A stretch of DNA of 53,199 bases, taken from a virus. Location of the stretch: IMG/VR virus record IMGVR_UViG_3300030116_000231, positions 1-53,199 of that record; one strand, 5' to 3'. Position 1 is the first letter of the stretch, and every line of letters begins with the position of its first letter. A model generated the notes under the pieces. That model was given only the letters and a program-made list of their open reading frames with translations, was not told the origin of the DNA and made no database searches. Both the position numbers and the translations under genes were made by a program. This document shows, piece by piece, positions 8,004 through 17,465 of the stretch.

Positions 8004-10517
8004 TCACTCCGATGCGGCTTTATAATCTTCCGCTGTTGCTCCCCCTGTGTTTATTGCCATAGCCTCCGTTGGGCTAAGAGGGGTTAGTTTAGGTCTTACT
8101 ACTACTTCGCCGTTTACAGTTTTTTGTTCTGCCGCTGGCTCCAGTAAGAAGTACTGACCTTGATCATAGATTAGAGCGTATCCATCTCCTAGAGCTTTGA
8201 ACTCGCCTTTGCGTGCTTTTAACTCTTCTAGGTATGCTTTACCTGCGTTCTCAAGGTTTTTGAGTTTGAGGTCACCCAGTAGTTTATCACGTTGTTTGGC
8301 CAGTTCTACCTCTAGGTCTACGTTTTTCTCGAACAGATATGTCTGTCTTTCTAGCTGTGTTTTTGTTTTAGACTCACGGTACTGCTGGTCGTATGTGGAG
8401 CGTAGTTTATCTACCAGTTCGTTATAGTTATAAGTAGCCTGCCGCTGCCCATTAACCATAACGTCAAACTTACCATCAGAACGTGGAACAATCTGAATAT
8501 CCAAGCCTGAGAAGGCTGACAGGACAGCCCCTGCGCGAGCAGTTGATCCGTAGGATAGATCTTGTAGTGCCTGTGCGCCTTGTACAAGCAGTAGTTTGTT
8601 GTCGAACTCAGCCATCTTCTCAGTAGCTGATCGTTTTAGACCTGTAACACCTGCAAACTCTTTGCCGTCAGAGGTAATGCCGCCTTCTAAAAGAAGGAAG
8701 TTTTGCTCGCGTAGTGCTTCTGCCTGCGCTCTAAGCTCATTATACCTAGTTAAACCACCTGGCTGGATAGCAGCAATCTCTGCTAGACGCTCTAGTTCTC
8801 TAGCTTTCTGATTGTTTCTTTCGATCCTACGGTTAATAAGATTGATACGTTCGTTGACAGTATCTACAACACGCTTGCGCTGATCCAAAAGGTTTTGGAT
8901 TTCTATACCGATCTTAGGTGGGTCTTGAAGAAACTTAACGATTGTATCGTCGTCAGGCTCTACACCATCGTTTGCAAGGGATGGCGTTTCTTCCCCATCT
9001 GAGCCTTTTACCACGACCTCAGGTAGCACAACAGTGTCAGTAGACGTATCAGTCTCAGTAGACGTATCAGTCTCAGTAGACGTATCAGTAGTTGTTTCAG
9101 TAGTAGTGGTCTGTGTGCTTGTCGGAGTTACGCCAAGCTGCGCCCCGTAAGTATTATAGATGTGGTTATACAGCGTGATATACGCACGGCTGTAGTCAGA
9201 GTTGGTAATGTTGCCATCGTGGGCTTTTAGCGGACGACCTTTTTCTAATACTCTATTGGCGTTAGCTTGATAGCCAGCGCCCCAGAGAGACTTATCAAGG
9301 CCGATAGCTTTGTTGTATACAAGTTGAGCAAGGCCACCCATCAAATCACTAGCAGGAGACTGTGGGCCTTGGCCTCTGAAGTTTGGCTTACGCATGTTAG
9401 AGAACGAAGCAATAGCTAGTTCCATACGAGCTTGGTCAACGGTTCCGTCTGGACGTTTGAAAGCGTTTGCAATTACTTCACGATTAGCAGGGTCGGCAAA
9501 AAAGTTTTTTAGCCTTTCAAACTGGGCTGGCATAACCTGCATACCGCCCTTAGCACCTGCTATGCTGGTATCTTTACTCCTGCCAAAATCAGATTCAATA
9601 CCATAAATTGCAAGTGCAGCAATAGGATCAATGCCCAGCTGATTAGCTAGGTCTATAAGCTCTCTAGTCTTAGGGTTCTTTAGAGAACTTGGTAGCGTCT
9701 CAATTCGACCAGAGATAAGTTTGTCAGTCTGAGCAGTACTGTTTTTTACAACACGAGAAGTAGTGCGTTTATCTCTTTGGTTTATATACTCTAAAGCAAA
9801 TACCAGTGGGTCTCGTTTAGCTATCGCAATATAGTCTGGGTTGTTATAGAAAAACTGAAATGCTTCTTCGCTGTTGTACCAAGAGTGTGCATCACCCTGC
9901 TCTTTAGTTACATTCTGCGTGCCTTGTCCGCCTTTGCGACGAATACCTGTGCCTTTATAGATGTCTGCAATGGCTTTTTTCAGATCATTTTGACGCTTTC
10001 TTTCGAGCCTAGCTGTAGAAGATTTACCACTGGCGTCTGGTACAACAGGGCCAGGCATAGGTAAAAGGTCTGCACCTGTGGCAAACGGATCTGGGATAGT
10101 AACAGTCTGAGTCTGCTGCAGAACATCGTCAAACACAGTAGTAGTGTCAGTAGTCTGATCTGTAGTCGTGTCAGTAGTCTGATCTGTAGTCGTGTCAGTA
10201 GTCGTGTCAGTGGTTGTATCTGTAGTTGTAGTTTGGTCTACAGGTTTGTCTGTGACTACTGGTGGCGGCTTAGGAATATTCTTCAGGCCAGGTTGGTTTA
10301 GGTCATCAAACTTAAACGCGTTGTCAGGCGTAAACTCATCAGCTTTCTCACCATCAGGGCGAAAAATATCTTTGCTTCTGTTCTTACGCTCATTCTCTTC
10401 TATAGTATTTTGGCGGCGCAGTTTCTTCAGCTTATCAGCTGCCTCAACCGCAGATGCATACTCGGTAGCAGACCTTAGCCCAAGGGCATTACCTATAAAA
10501 TTTCCAAGTAGCGCCAT
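8004..10517 (-). CDS. Internal virion protein with lytic transglycosylase domain (837 aa)
   Basis: The protein probably opens the peptidoglycan during DNA ejection, as the transglycosylase domain of T7 gp16 does. A soluble lytic transglycosylase-like core spans about residues 285-400, with the motif YGIESDFGRS; Glu308 is the likely catalytic acid, and AKGGMQVMPAQF follows as in the SLT fold. Two Thr/Asp-rich linkers (about 92-135 and 465-495) flank it, and the C-terminal half is rich in coiled coil. AGGAG precedes the ATG at 10517. It sits between two other likely internal virion proteins (7995 and 11879), consistent with a T7-like ejection core. Confidence 0.85.
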   Translation of the reverse strand: MALLGNFIGNALGLRSATEYASAVEAADKLKKLRRQNTIEENERKNRSKDIFRPDGEKADEFTPDNAFKFDDLNQPGLKNIPKPPPVVTDKPVDQTTTTDTTTDTTTDTTTDQTTDTTTDQTTDTTTVFDDVLQQTQTVTIPDPFATGADLLPMPGPVVPDASGKSSTARLERKRQNDLKKAIADIYKGTGIRRKGGQGTQNVTKEQGDAHSWYNSEEAFQFFYNNPDYIAIAKRDPLVFALEYINQRDKRTTSRVVKNSTAQTDKLISGRIETLPSSLKNPKTRELIDLANQLGIDPIAALAIYGIESDFGRSKDTSIAGAKGGMQVMPAQFERLKNFFADPANREVIANAFKRPDGTVDQARMELAIASFSNMRKPNFRGQGPQSPASDLMGGLAQLVYNKAIGLDKSLWGAGYQANANRVLEKGRPLKAHDGNITNSDYSRAYITLYNHIYNTYGAQLGVTPTSTQTTTTETTTDTSTETDTSTETDTSTDTVVLPEVVVKGSDGEETPSLANDGVEPDDDTIVKFLQDPPKIGIEIQNLLDQRKRVVDTVNERINLINRRIERNNQKARELERLAEIAAIQPGGLTRYNELRAQAEALREQNFLLLEGGITSDGKEFAGVTGLKRSATEKMAEFDNKLLLVQGAQALQDLSYGSTARAGAVLSAFSGLDIQIVPRSDGKFDVMVNGQRQATYNYNELVDKLRSTYDQQYRESKTKTQLERQTYLFEKNVDLEVELAKQRDKLLGDLKLKNLENAGKAYLEELKARKGEFKALGDGYALIYDQGQYFLLEPAAEQKTVNGEVVVRPKLTPLSPTEAMAINTGGATAEDYKAASE

Positions 10518-10526
10518 GATCTACTC

Positions 10527-11879
10527 CTATGCCATAATGCCTTTAGGAGCATTATTTGTGTTTAAGCCTGCTGTTTTTGTGATGTTGCTAGCCATCTCAT
10601 TTGTCTTGTTGATAGCATCTTGCTCGTCATCAGTGGTTTGTCTTTCAGTATCAAAGCCAGCAAACAAGTCAGAAATGTTCTTAGCTGCGGTAGACGATCT
10701 TGCCAGTGCTGCTTCTTCGGCAGTTCGAACGTCATCAGTAAGTCCAGCCAGTGCGTTTGTATAGCTTGCATAGGTAGATGCGTTAGGAATCGCAGACAGT
10801 CCTGCCTGTGTAGTTTTGTTCTGAGCAGTCAGACCTTGTTGGAAACCTTGGTCGTAGCTAGAGCTAACATTCCTAGCAGCATCAAGCTGCATACGCCGTC
10901 TTTCAGCAGGGCTAAGTTCTCTGCCACTGGCAAGAGCGTACTTACGTTCCTGCTCACGCAGCTTTCTTTGGCTGTCGATAGCTGCTTTGTTTGCTGCTTG
11001 GAAAGCCATATACACAGGGTTGTATTGGTCAGCTTGTCTGAGATATTGCTCAGCTGCGTCCATCTGTGCGTTAAATGCTGCTTCGTCTTTTTCTTTCAGT
11101 ATAGCAAGTTCTTCTTTACGCAACTCAATAAGTTCTGCTTGCTCTGGTGACATCTCTGGATCTGGAGCTAGTGCAGCACCTACAAGTTGTGCACCCGCTT
11201 GGATAGTGATAGAAGCCAGATTCTCAGGGTTTGTAACCGCACCGACTACTGCTGAGCCTGCTGCTTTTGCACCCGCCACGAGTTTAGCACCTAGAGATTG
11301 TGTCGTTGCGTCAACTACTGCTTGTCCACCTGTTGCTACACCTTGTGCACCGCCTAGTGATGCGTTTTGTATAGCTGCATCTGCTAGTGTATTACTACTT
11401 GCAACTGCTGGGGTTACGGTAGCGCCACCAAGTGTTGACGCATCCGCTGCCACTGGGGTGGTGGTAGTAGTAGTGCCGCCGCTAAGCGCTGCATCTGCCG
11501 CCACTGGTTCAGTCGCTGCTGCCGCTGCTTTTGTAGCTGCACTATAACCACCGATACCGCCGCCGATAGCACCCATGAGTGCGCCTGTCTTAACATCTCC
11601 GCCTGTAACTTTGGCTGATACCGCTCCGAGTCCTGCGCCTACAATGGCAGAACCTGCAACAGAAGCTACTGTAGTGCTTGCACCCGCAGCAGCGATAGCG
11701 CCCGAAAGACCTACAGCTGAGGCAATAGCAGGGGCAGCGACTGGGATAACTACAGCAACCACGACTGCGGCAAGTTTTTTCAGACCGCCGCCGTGATAAG
11801 TAGGGTTAATTGGTGTGATGGGAGTTGTGCTAGTAGGACTAACCGAAACCACCACCGGATTTATTTTGATAGTTGTCAT
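10527..11879 (-). CDS. Internal virion protein, Ala/Gly-rich (450 aa), T7 gp14-like by position
   Basis: Residues 30-120 are hydrophobic Ala/Gly/Val-rich, suggesting membrane-inserting segments. The middle is Ala/Thr-rich low complexity, followed by a charged helical region at about 240-345 and a polar C-terminus. Such a protein between a GNAT-like virion protein and a transglycosylase protein fits the T7 gp14 slot, an ejected channel component. I chose the ATG at 11879, preceded by GGAGGT 6 nt upstream and just past the previous stop at 11881; the longer frame to 11927 would run back into that gene. Family assignment is by context and composition. Confidence 0.72.
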   Translation of the reverse strand: MTTIKINPVVVSVSPTSTTPITPINPTYHGGGLKKLAAVVVAVVIPVAAPAIASAVGLSGAIAAAGASTTVASVAGSAIVGAGLGAVSAKVTGGDVKTGALMGAIGGGIGGYSAATKAAAAATEPVAADAALSGGTTTTTTPVAADASTLGGATVTPAVASSNTLADAAIQNASLGGAQGVATGGQAVVDATTQSLGAKLVAGAKAAGSAVVGAVTNPENLASITIQAGAQLVGAALAPDPEMSPEQAELIELRKEELAILKEKDEAAFNAQMDAAEQYLRQADQYNPVYMAFQAANKAAIDSQRKLREQERKYALASGRELSPAERRRMQLDAARNVSSSYDQGFQQGLTAQNKTTQAGLSAIPNASTYASYTNALAGLTDDVRTAEEAALARSSTAAKNISDLFAGFDTERQTTDDEQDAINKTNEMASNITKTAGLNTNNAPKGIMA

Positions 11880-11880
11880 T

Positions 11881-12381
11881 TTAGACCTCCGATAATTTCT
11901 GTTGAAGCTGGACATATTTACGTTCAAACCCAGTAGCTTTCGTAAGAATCCGCTCCATCGCTGGTGCTACTGAACACTCCATCCGCGTAACGCCGCAGAG
12001 TCGCGCCCACCCAAGTATGTGATCCCAATGGTCTTTGATAGAGTGTCTTAGGTCTCTACCGCCCATAGCGACAACATTCATAGCCGTATACTGTGGGTAG
12101 TATACTAGCTGTAAAACAAGAATAATTTTAACATCTGGTATCTCTGTCTCGTCGTTTTTTACGGCGATTAAAAACATTTGGCCTTGCAGTACCTGAGTAT
12201 AAATATCATCAAGAGTAGCTTCACCGTGCATACCCTCTAGACATTTTTCTAAATGTGGTACTGACTGCGCCCAATACCTGTCGATCATTTCTTTAGTAGA
12301 CAGCACAATAGCCTGATAACTTCTATCTACAGGAGCCTCAGGCTTATCTTTTATATACTCGTCTACTACTTGCAGGGTCAT
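11881..12381 (-). CDS. GNAT-like virion protein (166 aa), T7 gp13-like
   Basis: The segment DHILGWARLCGVTRMEC followed by a Glu-Arg-Ile-Leu helix and GFERKYVQL resembles the C-terminal half of a GNAT acetyltransferase fold. T7-like phages carry comparable proteins, such as gp13, beside the internal core genes, where they assist assembly rather than act as enzymes. The start ATG at 12381 overlaps the preceding stop in ATGA, suggesting translational coupling. It precedes the two probable internal core proteins and the giant protein. Enzymatic activity is not claimed. Confidence 0.6.
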   Translation of the reverse strand: MTLQVVDEYIKDKPEAPVDRSYQAIVLSTKEMIDRYWAQSVPHLEKCLEGMHGEATLDDIYTQVLQGQMFLIAVKNDETEIPDVKIILVLQLVYYPQYTAMNVVAMGGRDLRHSIKDHWDHILGWARLCGVTRMECSVAPAMERILTKATGFERKYVQLQQKLSEV

Positions 12382-13301
12382 GCCTTGTCCTTACCGATTA
12401 GTTTGTCAAAGAACTCTGTGCCCTTAGCCCTAACAATATGTTCAGGGATGACGTACTCACCGCCTTCAGCCTCAATCATACCGCCACCCTTCATTTTAAT
12501 AGGGATGCCACCTTGCTCGTGAGACGGCCCTTTTAGCAGACCGCCGAGTTTCATCTCTGGTACCTGACCTGGGGCAGCTGGTGCAGTAGGCTGCATAGGT
12601 GCAACATTACCGACCTCTGGGTTCATCTGAACACTTTCAATTTGCACATCTGCCTGCATAGCTTTACCTGCAGTAACAAACGCAATAACCAAACCTTCGT
12701 CGTATTGCTCTGGCAAATCAGTTGGAGCAGCAAGTCCACGGTCAATAGCAAACTGTCTAAGCTGTGGATACATCTGTGGATTCTGTAGAGCTACTTGTGC
12801 TAACTGTACAGCCATGTTAATTTCCTGCTGTGAAAGTTCTCCTGACTGTATCCCTGCTTCGATAGCAGCACGAATACGCGCAACTACATCAGGGTTCTTA
12901 GCCATCATGTCATTGATCTGCATATCCGCCATTTGTGGGTTCATAGGCGCAGGGGCTTGCCCCATCTGCATACCAGCGGTAGGAATCATGCCGCCCTGTT
13001 GATAACTATTTTGTCTATCACGAAAATCGTCAAGTACTGGAATTTGTCCGCCCATAGCCATTGACATAGGCTGACTACGAAAGTCCAAGACAGGTGTCTG
13101 TGGATTAGTTCGTCCTACGCCTGTGGGCATATTACCGATTGCTTGTTGGTCAACACCTGCTACAGGTTGGTTAAGTAAAGTTTGGATACTGGGGGGTAGA
13201 TCCATAGATACAGTATTGGGTATTGCCTGTCTGTTTGCGCCAGCGGGACTGACAGTAGGATTCTGTGCCATCGCTGGAGTTTGTGTTGGGTTCATAGCCA
13301 T
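12378..13301 (-). CDS. Met/Gln/Pro-rich virion-associated protein (307 aa)
   Basis: The N-terminal 140 residues are Pro/Gln/Met/Asn-rich and probably disordered. A helical block follows at about 140-215. The C-terminus carries GPSHEQGGIPI and then EGGEYVIPEHIVRAKG, a signature I recall from many marine phage proteins in the tail/internal-protein region. The role is unknown; position next to the tail tube and internal proteins suggests a virion or assembly protein. It overlaps the downstream GNAT-like gene by ATGA. Confidence 0.6.
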   Translation of the reverse strand: MAMNPTQTPAMAQNPTVSPAGANRQAIPNTVSMDLPPSIQTLLNQPVAGVDQQAIGNMPTGVGRTNPQTPVLDFRSQPMSMAMGGQIPVLDDFRDRQNSYQQGGMIPTAGMQMGQAPAPMNPQMADMQINDMMAKNPDVVARIRAAIEAGIQSGELSQQEINMAVQLAQVALQNPQMYPQLRQFAIDRGLAAPTDLPEQYDEGLVIAFVTAGKAMQADVQIESVQMNPEVGNVAPMQPTAPAAPGQVPEMKLGGLLKGPSHEQGGIPIKMKGGGMIEAEGGEYVIPEHIVRAKGTEFFDKLIGKDKA

Positions 13302-13307
13302 GTCACA

Positions 13308-13655
13308 TCATCCTCTTAGCTGTTTAATTAGTAGGTTTAGTACAGTTCTGGTCTGAGCCAAATCATTTGCTAAAGTCTGTACGTCATTTAATAGCAGACC
13401 ATAGTCATCTAGTCCAGCAACCTCTTGACCACTGATTGTAAAGCCTGAGCCTTTAGCAGACACTTGCTTCATATTTTGCAGGGGTTGTTCAAGTAAAGTT
13501 ATTTCGCCTTTTGTAACGGCTTTGCTAGCTAGATCAGCTTCACCTCTTAGCCCTGTAAGAAGCTCAACATTCTCTTTAACAGATGTAATAAGTACACTTT
13601 GCCAGTCTGTTATGCCGCCTTGTGGTACGGCTGGTATAGCTGTAAACCTTGCCAT
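13308..13655 (-). CDS. Small helical virion protein (115 aa)
   Basis: I do not recognise the family. The sequence is mostly helical with a Leu-rich C-terminal heptad pattern (LANDLAQTRTVLNLLIKQL), suggesting oligomerisation. The start overlaps the stop of the 790-aa tail protein gene (TAATG at 13655), so the two are probably translated together. It may be a tail or neck component. Confidence 0.65.
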   Translation of the reverse strand: MARFTAIPAVPQGGITDWQSVLITSVKENVELLTGLRGEADLASKAVTKGEITLLEQPLQNMKQVSAKGSGFTISGQEVAGLDDYGLLLNDVQTLANDLAQTRTVLNLLIKQLRG

Positions 13656-16027
13656 TACGATGTCCTCAGTCCAAACGGTGTCTCGCCAAAGTGTATAGCT
13701 CTAACACGGGATGAACCTGACACCGCTACCTCAAAGGTATCCGATCTGTAGCCAGTAGGCAATCTAAATATCTCGTCATCTGATATAGAACCTTGAAACA
13801 CAAGCTGTTTATCTACAAAAAGTTTAAACGTAATAGGCTGAATACCTGTGTTTAGCTTTGTGTATCTAGTTTGTGGATCGCCATTTAGAGTAAACCCGTT
13901 GATTGTACCGTCGTTTATATATGTAATACCGCCTGAAATGTAGTTTGTTGGCCCGTTCAGGGTACCAATCTGCTGACTCCTAGCCCAGATAGCTGTGTTA
14001 AACACAGGCACACCGTTATTATACGCAATGATGTTAAGTGTTTCTTGGCTGCTAGTCTCAAAGTCAGCTACAACTCTAGCTGCGCCCAGATTTAGATAGT
14101 CTTTGGTGACAATAGTCTTAGACTTCCACTCCATAGGCGATAGCGTTTGGCCTTCATTATCCCATTCGTTGATGTCTCCGCTAGACCCTAGGGTATAGTA
14201 CATTGTACCAGTTTGCGGATCTGAATACGCAGCGCTAAACCGATACTGAATCTGTACAAAATATCCGCCTACTTTATCATCACGCTCAAAAATAAACGAG
14301 CCTGTACTATGCGAGCCAAAATACTTACCATCATAGTAATGGCCAACAATAGTCGTAGGATCTAAAGCAGAGTTCCAAGTATCCCAGTCGTGGACAAACT
14401 TAGTAATTAAGTCGATGCCAGTGGTAGGACTCCATGAAGCTAGCCCACCATGTGTAGACCATACAACGCCATAGCCCATATTTATAACAGAGCGTTTTGA
14501 GAAACAGGGGTAAAGTGTATCAATACGCGCTGACACCATTGTCGCTGGATCGTTGCCTGACACCTGAAATGGATACTCTTCTGTGAGAACAAGTATATAT
14601 CCAGATACAGCTTGGATTGCGACAATATCAGAATCAAAAGTTAGCCTGTATTTTTCAGGCCACGCATGTGGTTTATCAGGGAATGAAAAACAAAGCTGGT
14701 TACCAAAGAACCCTACAAGAATGTTATTATGTGCAGTAATTAGCCCCTGCATAGTAGCGGGGGGCGGGTCATAATCCTCTGACGGTAGTATTGTACTAAG
14801 CCCAGTTACTAGGAAATCATCTGTGAAATCGTAGCTGCCGTCCCCCCAGTACCTAGCAGTACTATCTACAAACTCAGATACATCATGAAATAGAGTTCCT
14901 GCAGCAACAGCTGTTGATCCTACATCACTAGCAGTCTGTGCGTACTTAAACTTATAGTCATTAACAACTTCAGTAACTACACCGCCTGTAATGTCAAAGC
15001 TAGAGTTTGTACAACCGCTGATCTTAAATCTATCCCCTACAATAAAGTTATGTGGGTGTAGAAGCGTTACAGTAGATACGTTACTAGTGCGTTCTACTGT
15101 AGATACAGTTGTGGGAAACCAAAGAGTAGCCAGTAAAAAATAATCCGTGACGGACGCAGAAGCTACGCTTCTATACAGTCTAACGCCACGGATAAAGTTG
15201 TCCCCGCTTGGTGCGGACTGTGGCAGGGATGAGACAGTTACAATTTGACCTTCTTTGATGTAAAGTTCATTGGATACAGTAGACGGGATAGACTCTTCGT
15301 CCCAAGGGGTAACCCATGAATATAAATATGTTCTGATCTGTGTGTTGCCCGCTAGATCAGCACGACCTGAAGTGTTAGATGTTTTACTTACTTGGTCGCC
15401 AGAACTAAAATATTGAAAGTTGTTATCAGTTGTTACTGTGATCTCAACATTTTTAGCGTTAAAAGATTTGGCTTCATCGGAAGTACCGAAGTCACGGACA
15501 GTTACGATATTACCTGTGCGTAAATTGTGGGCAGTGCTACCGTAGTAAGTAGCTGTATTACCGGAATCACGCTCGTAGTGCGTAGAATTTACCACGGTAA
15601 ACGAAGCTGCAGACGCAGACAAAGTTGTAGTTGGTAGCGGCAAACCTAAATCATAATACCCATTAGCCACGGGGTATGGCTCAGAACCGCTAGTTGCTAG
15701 GGCGTAATCAGATACTTTAGGTGCGCCATCACCTGAATAATAAAACCGCTGAGCGTTATCAGCGCTGTCAGATGCAACAGCAATGTCTACATCAGTAGTC
15801 CAAGACAGCCATACAAGAGCATCTGTGGAAGGATCACGCAAAGCATGTAAAGTTTTAGCTTCTTGGCTGCGCTCAGTTGCGTCAACTAGTTTAGGCGTTC
15901 GGTAAGGTATCAAGTCACCGGAGTAAAGTTTTACATTAAAAGCTTCTTGAGCCACGCCGTCAGGCAGTAGCTCAGATGAAATCTTAGGTGCTTCACCTAG
16001 AAACTTTATAAGCTTTACTGATGCCAT
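13655..16027 (-). CDS. Tail tube/nozzle protein (790 aa), T7 gp12-like by position
   Basis: A large beta-rich protein with an N-terminus (KISSELLPDGVAQEAFNVKL, then GDLIPYRTP) that I recall from tail-tube/nozzle proteins of marine podoviruses. Repeated beta strands, Tyr/Trp/Gly-rich loops and few helices suit a propeller-like tail nozzle. It lies between the endolysin and the internal virion genes, and its start overlaps the endolysin stop in TAATG. Its size is close to T7 gp12 (794 aa). The function is inferred from position, size and fold character; no catalytic motif is seen. Confidence 0.75.
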   Translation of the reverse strand: MASVKLIKFLGEAPKISSELLPDGVAQEAFNVKLYSGDLIPYRTPKLVDATERSQEAKTLHALRDPSTDALVWLSWTTDVDIAVASDSADNAQRFYYSGDGAPKVSDYALATSGSEPYPVANGYYDLGLPLPTTTLSASAASFTVVNSTHYERDSGNTATYYGSTAHNLRTGNIVTVRDFGTSDEAKSFNAKNVEITVTTDNNFQYFSSGDQVSKTSNTSGRADLAGNTQIRTYLYSWVTPWDEESIPSTVSNELYIKEGQIVTVSSLPQSAPSGDNFIRGVRLYRSVASASVTDYFLLATLWFPTTVSTVERTSNVSTVTLLHPHNFIVGDRFKISGCTNSSFDITGGVVTEVVNDYKFKYAQTASDVGSTAVAAGTLFHDVSEFVDSTARYWGDGSYDFTDDFLVTGLSTILPSEDYDPPPATMQGLITAHNNILVGFFGNQLCFSFPDKPHAWPEKYRLTFDSDIVAIQAVSGYILVLTEEYPFQVSGNDPATMVSARIDTLYPCFSKRSVINMGYGVVWSTHGGLASWSPTTGIDLITKFVHDWDTWNSALDPTTIVGHYYDGKYFGSHSTGSFIFERDDKVGGYFVQIQYRFSAAYSDPQTGTMYYTLGSSGDINEWDNEGQTLSPMEWKSKTIVTKDYLNLGAARVVADFETSSQETLNIIAYNNGVPVFNTAIWARSQQIGTLNGPTNYISGGITYINDGTINGFTLNGDPQTRYTKLNTGIQPITFKLFVDKQLVFQGSISDDEIFRLPTGYRSDTFEVAVSGSSRVRAIHFGETPFGLRTS

Positions 16028-16539
16028 TACTGTATCATTCCTAGAGCCGCCTCACATGTCTCTTCGTTTCTACGAGTCCAGCCTTTTCCGAAAGTGTCAA
16101 ACGTAGATAAAGACTCATAAAAATCTTGCCTTACTTTCCTGTAATTTTCAATAGTTTTCTCTAGACCGTGGTGCTCAATATACTCGTCAAGTGTGCGTAA
16201 AGTATTGGGGCCAATGCCTCCATCTGCTTCTGTACCAATCATAGCCTGCAGCTTTTTAGCAGCTCTACCAACCCCAGAATTAACGCTCCAATCAAAAACG
16301 GCGAGGTCAAGACCCGCAGGAAGATGCTGGCATTTTGCTCTCAGCCAGTAGTTTTTCTCATACAACGGAGCAACATCTTCTGGTGTAAGCTCCTTCATGT
16401 CTTTGGTACCGCCCCACTCTTCCCATACACGCTTGGTTACACCGAGATTAGTTTCACCACCTGGATCTCGCGGATGATTTACCCAGCCTCCTTCATGATG
16501 TAAGATTAGTGTTAAACATTTTTTAAAGTTCTCTTGCAT
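16027..16539 (-). CDS. Endolysin, glycoside hydrolase family 108 muramidase (170 aa)
   Basis: The N-terminus contains HHEGGWVNHPRDPGGETNLG, the GH108 signature; Glu16 is the likely catalytic acid. The second half (ADGGIGPNTL to RRNEE) matches the peptidoglycan-binding segment that follows this catalytic domain. It should cleave cell-wall glycan in the periplasm. I see no signal peptide, so release would depend on a holin, and several membrane proteins lie just upstream. The RBS GAGAGGAAG precedes the ATG at 16539, which lies inside the end of a small membrane ORF. Confidence 0.93.
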   Translation of the reverse strand: MQENFKKCLTLILHHEGGWVNHPRDPGGETNLGVTKRVWEEWGGTKDMKELTPEDVAPLYEKNYWLRAKCQHLPAGLDLAVFDWSVNSGVGRAAKKLQAMIGTEADGGIGPNTLRTLDEYIEHHGLEKTIENYRKVRQDFYESLSTFDTFGKGWTRRNEETCEAALGMIQ

Positions 16540-16630
16540 GTCGCTTCCTCTCTAAGTGCAGTCTCCAGCAGTTAACAATAGTGTTGAGGCTTACCGCCGA
16601 AAACAACATTATCCACTGCCACATCTCCAT
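16523..16630 (-). CDS. Small membrane peptide (35 aa) overlapping the endolysin start
   Basis: It has a good ribosome-binding region (GAGGTAAGGG directly before the ATG at 16630), a hydrophobic segment at about residues 3-21 and a basic tail (LERKRHAREL). It ends at TAA (16523-16525), 17 nt inside the endolysin gene. Placement between the putative holin and the endolysin suggests a lysis accessory or coupling peptide. At 35 codons it may be non-functional, but without it the gap would hold no gene. Confidence 0.5.
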   Translation of the reverse strand: MEMWQWIMLFSAVSLNTIVNCWRLHLERKRHAREL

Positions 16631-16633
16631 CCC

Positions 16634-17017
16634 TTACCTCTTAAAAAACTTAGTTGCTGACCTTACGGCGAAGCTACTTGCCACGATTACTCCTAAGGTA
16701 TATTGATACCACTCCGGCATGGTCTCCAAAGCAGCAAAGCCTGCGGCTACTGTTTCTCGCCCCCACTCCCCTGTGAAACAGAGGATGAGTGGAATACTAA
16801 AGAGCAGAACCAAATATTCGTCCTTCCAAGAGTTCTGGGTTCCTTGCGCCATGATGCGCTCCCAGTCCGCTACGGACGTTTTCTCAGACAACATAACCTT
16901 TGCTTTGGCTTCTGCTTCTGTAAGTTTTAGTTTAGCTTCTGCTGCTTTCCCAGCTGTCTTAGCTTCTAACCAGCTGCTTGCTAACCCTGCTACAGGGCCG
17001 ATAAATGCTTGAAACAT
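16634..17017 (-). CDS. Putative holin, three-TM GTA/phage type (127 aa)
   Basis: An N-terminal hydrophobic stretch, a charged Ala/Lys/Glu helix (about 20-55), and two clear membrane segments (YLVLLFSIPLILCF and YTLGVIVASSFAV) ending in KFFKR match the layout of the GTA/phage three-TM holin family. The internal ATG at 17017 is preferred because it overlaps the upstream stop in TAATG. It sits directly before the endolysin, the expected place for a holin. Confidence 0.7.
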   Translation of the reverse strand: MFQAFIGPVAGLASSWLEAKTAGKAAEAKLKLTEAEAKAKVMLSEKTSVADWERIMAQGTQNSWKDEYLVLLFSIPLILCFTGEWGRETVAAGFAALETMPEWYQYTLGVIVASSFAVRSATKFFKR

Positions 17018-17247
17018 TAGTACACCTTTACGCTTCCTTCCTGTATATGCCTTGGCTCGCAATAAGCCGTAGCCTTTAGTTCTGCTGGTACATGGTCTCT
17101 ATACTTATAGTTTCCATACCGTTTTGTCACCTGTGCTGCATACCAGTTGCAGTCTGTAATCGAGTAAAAATACATATCTCCACTCACTAACTTTTTATCA
17201 TCTCCTTGTCCAATGTAAAGTAATAACAAAAAAACATGTATCATCAA
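17017..17247 (-). CDS. Small secreted or membrane-anchored protein (76 aa)
   Basis: MMIHVFLLLLYIG is a short signal or anchor segment. A polar domain follows with Cys at about 33 and 63 that could form a periplasmic disulphide. It overlaps its neighbours on both sides (ATGA and TAATG). Location in the lysis cluster suggests a periplasmic role; no lipobox is visible, so it is not an obvious outer-membrane spanin. Confidence 0.6.
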   Translation of the reverse strand: MMIHVFLLLLYIGQGDDKKLVSGDMYFYSITDCNWYAAQVTKRYGNYKYRDHVPAELKATAYCEPRHIQEGSVKVY

Positions 17248-17465
17248 TCCAGTAGCCGTGTGACAAACTGTTTGCCATCTGGGCCTACCTCTAGTTCTAT
17301 CTCGCGCTGCTCACAAGCATACCTAGTATTACGAGAATCTTTCCAACCAAGGCGTTCTATCTTACGTTTTTTACCCAAGCAGTCAGATATATTCTCATGG
17401 TGGCTATATTCTATAGCTTCACCACTTAGGTATAAAATTAACACTATGCTTATAATTCCACCCAT
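17244..17465 (-). CDS. Small protein with N-terminal signal/anchor (73 aa)
   Basis: Residues 1-14 (MGGIISIVLILYLS) are hydrophobic. The rest is charged with two Cys (about 29 and 51), giving the same plan as the next gene downstream. Start and stop overlap the adjacent genes. I cannot name the family; a periplasmic lysis-accessory role is a guess from context. Confidence 0.6.
   Translation of the reverse strand: MGGIISIVLILYLSGEAIEYSHHENISDCLGKKRKIERLGWKDSRNTRYACEQREIELEVGPDGKQFVTRLLD

Noticed and set aside
10192-11547. Long plus-strand ORFs (190, 176 and 186 aa) opposite internal virion genes
   Set aside because: They are antisense shadows of Ala/Thr/Asp-rich low-complexity genes, with Val/Ser/Ala-run products and no plausible start signals.
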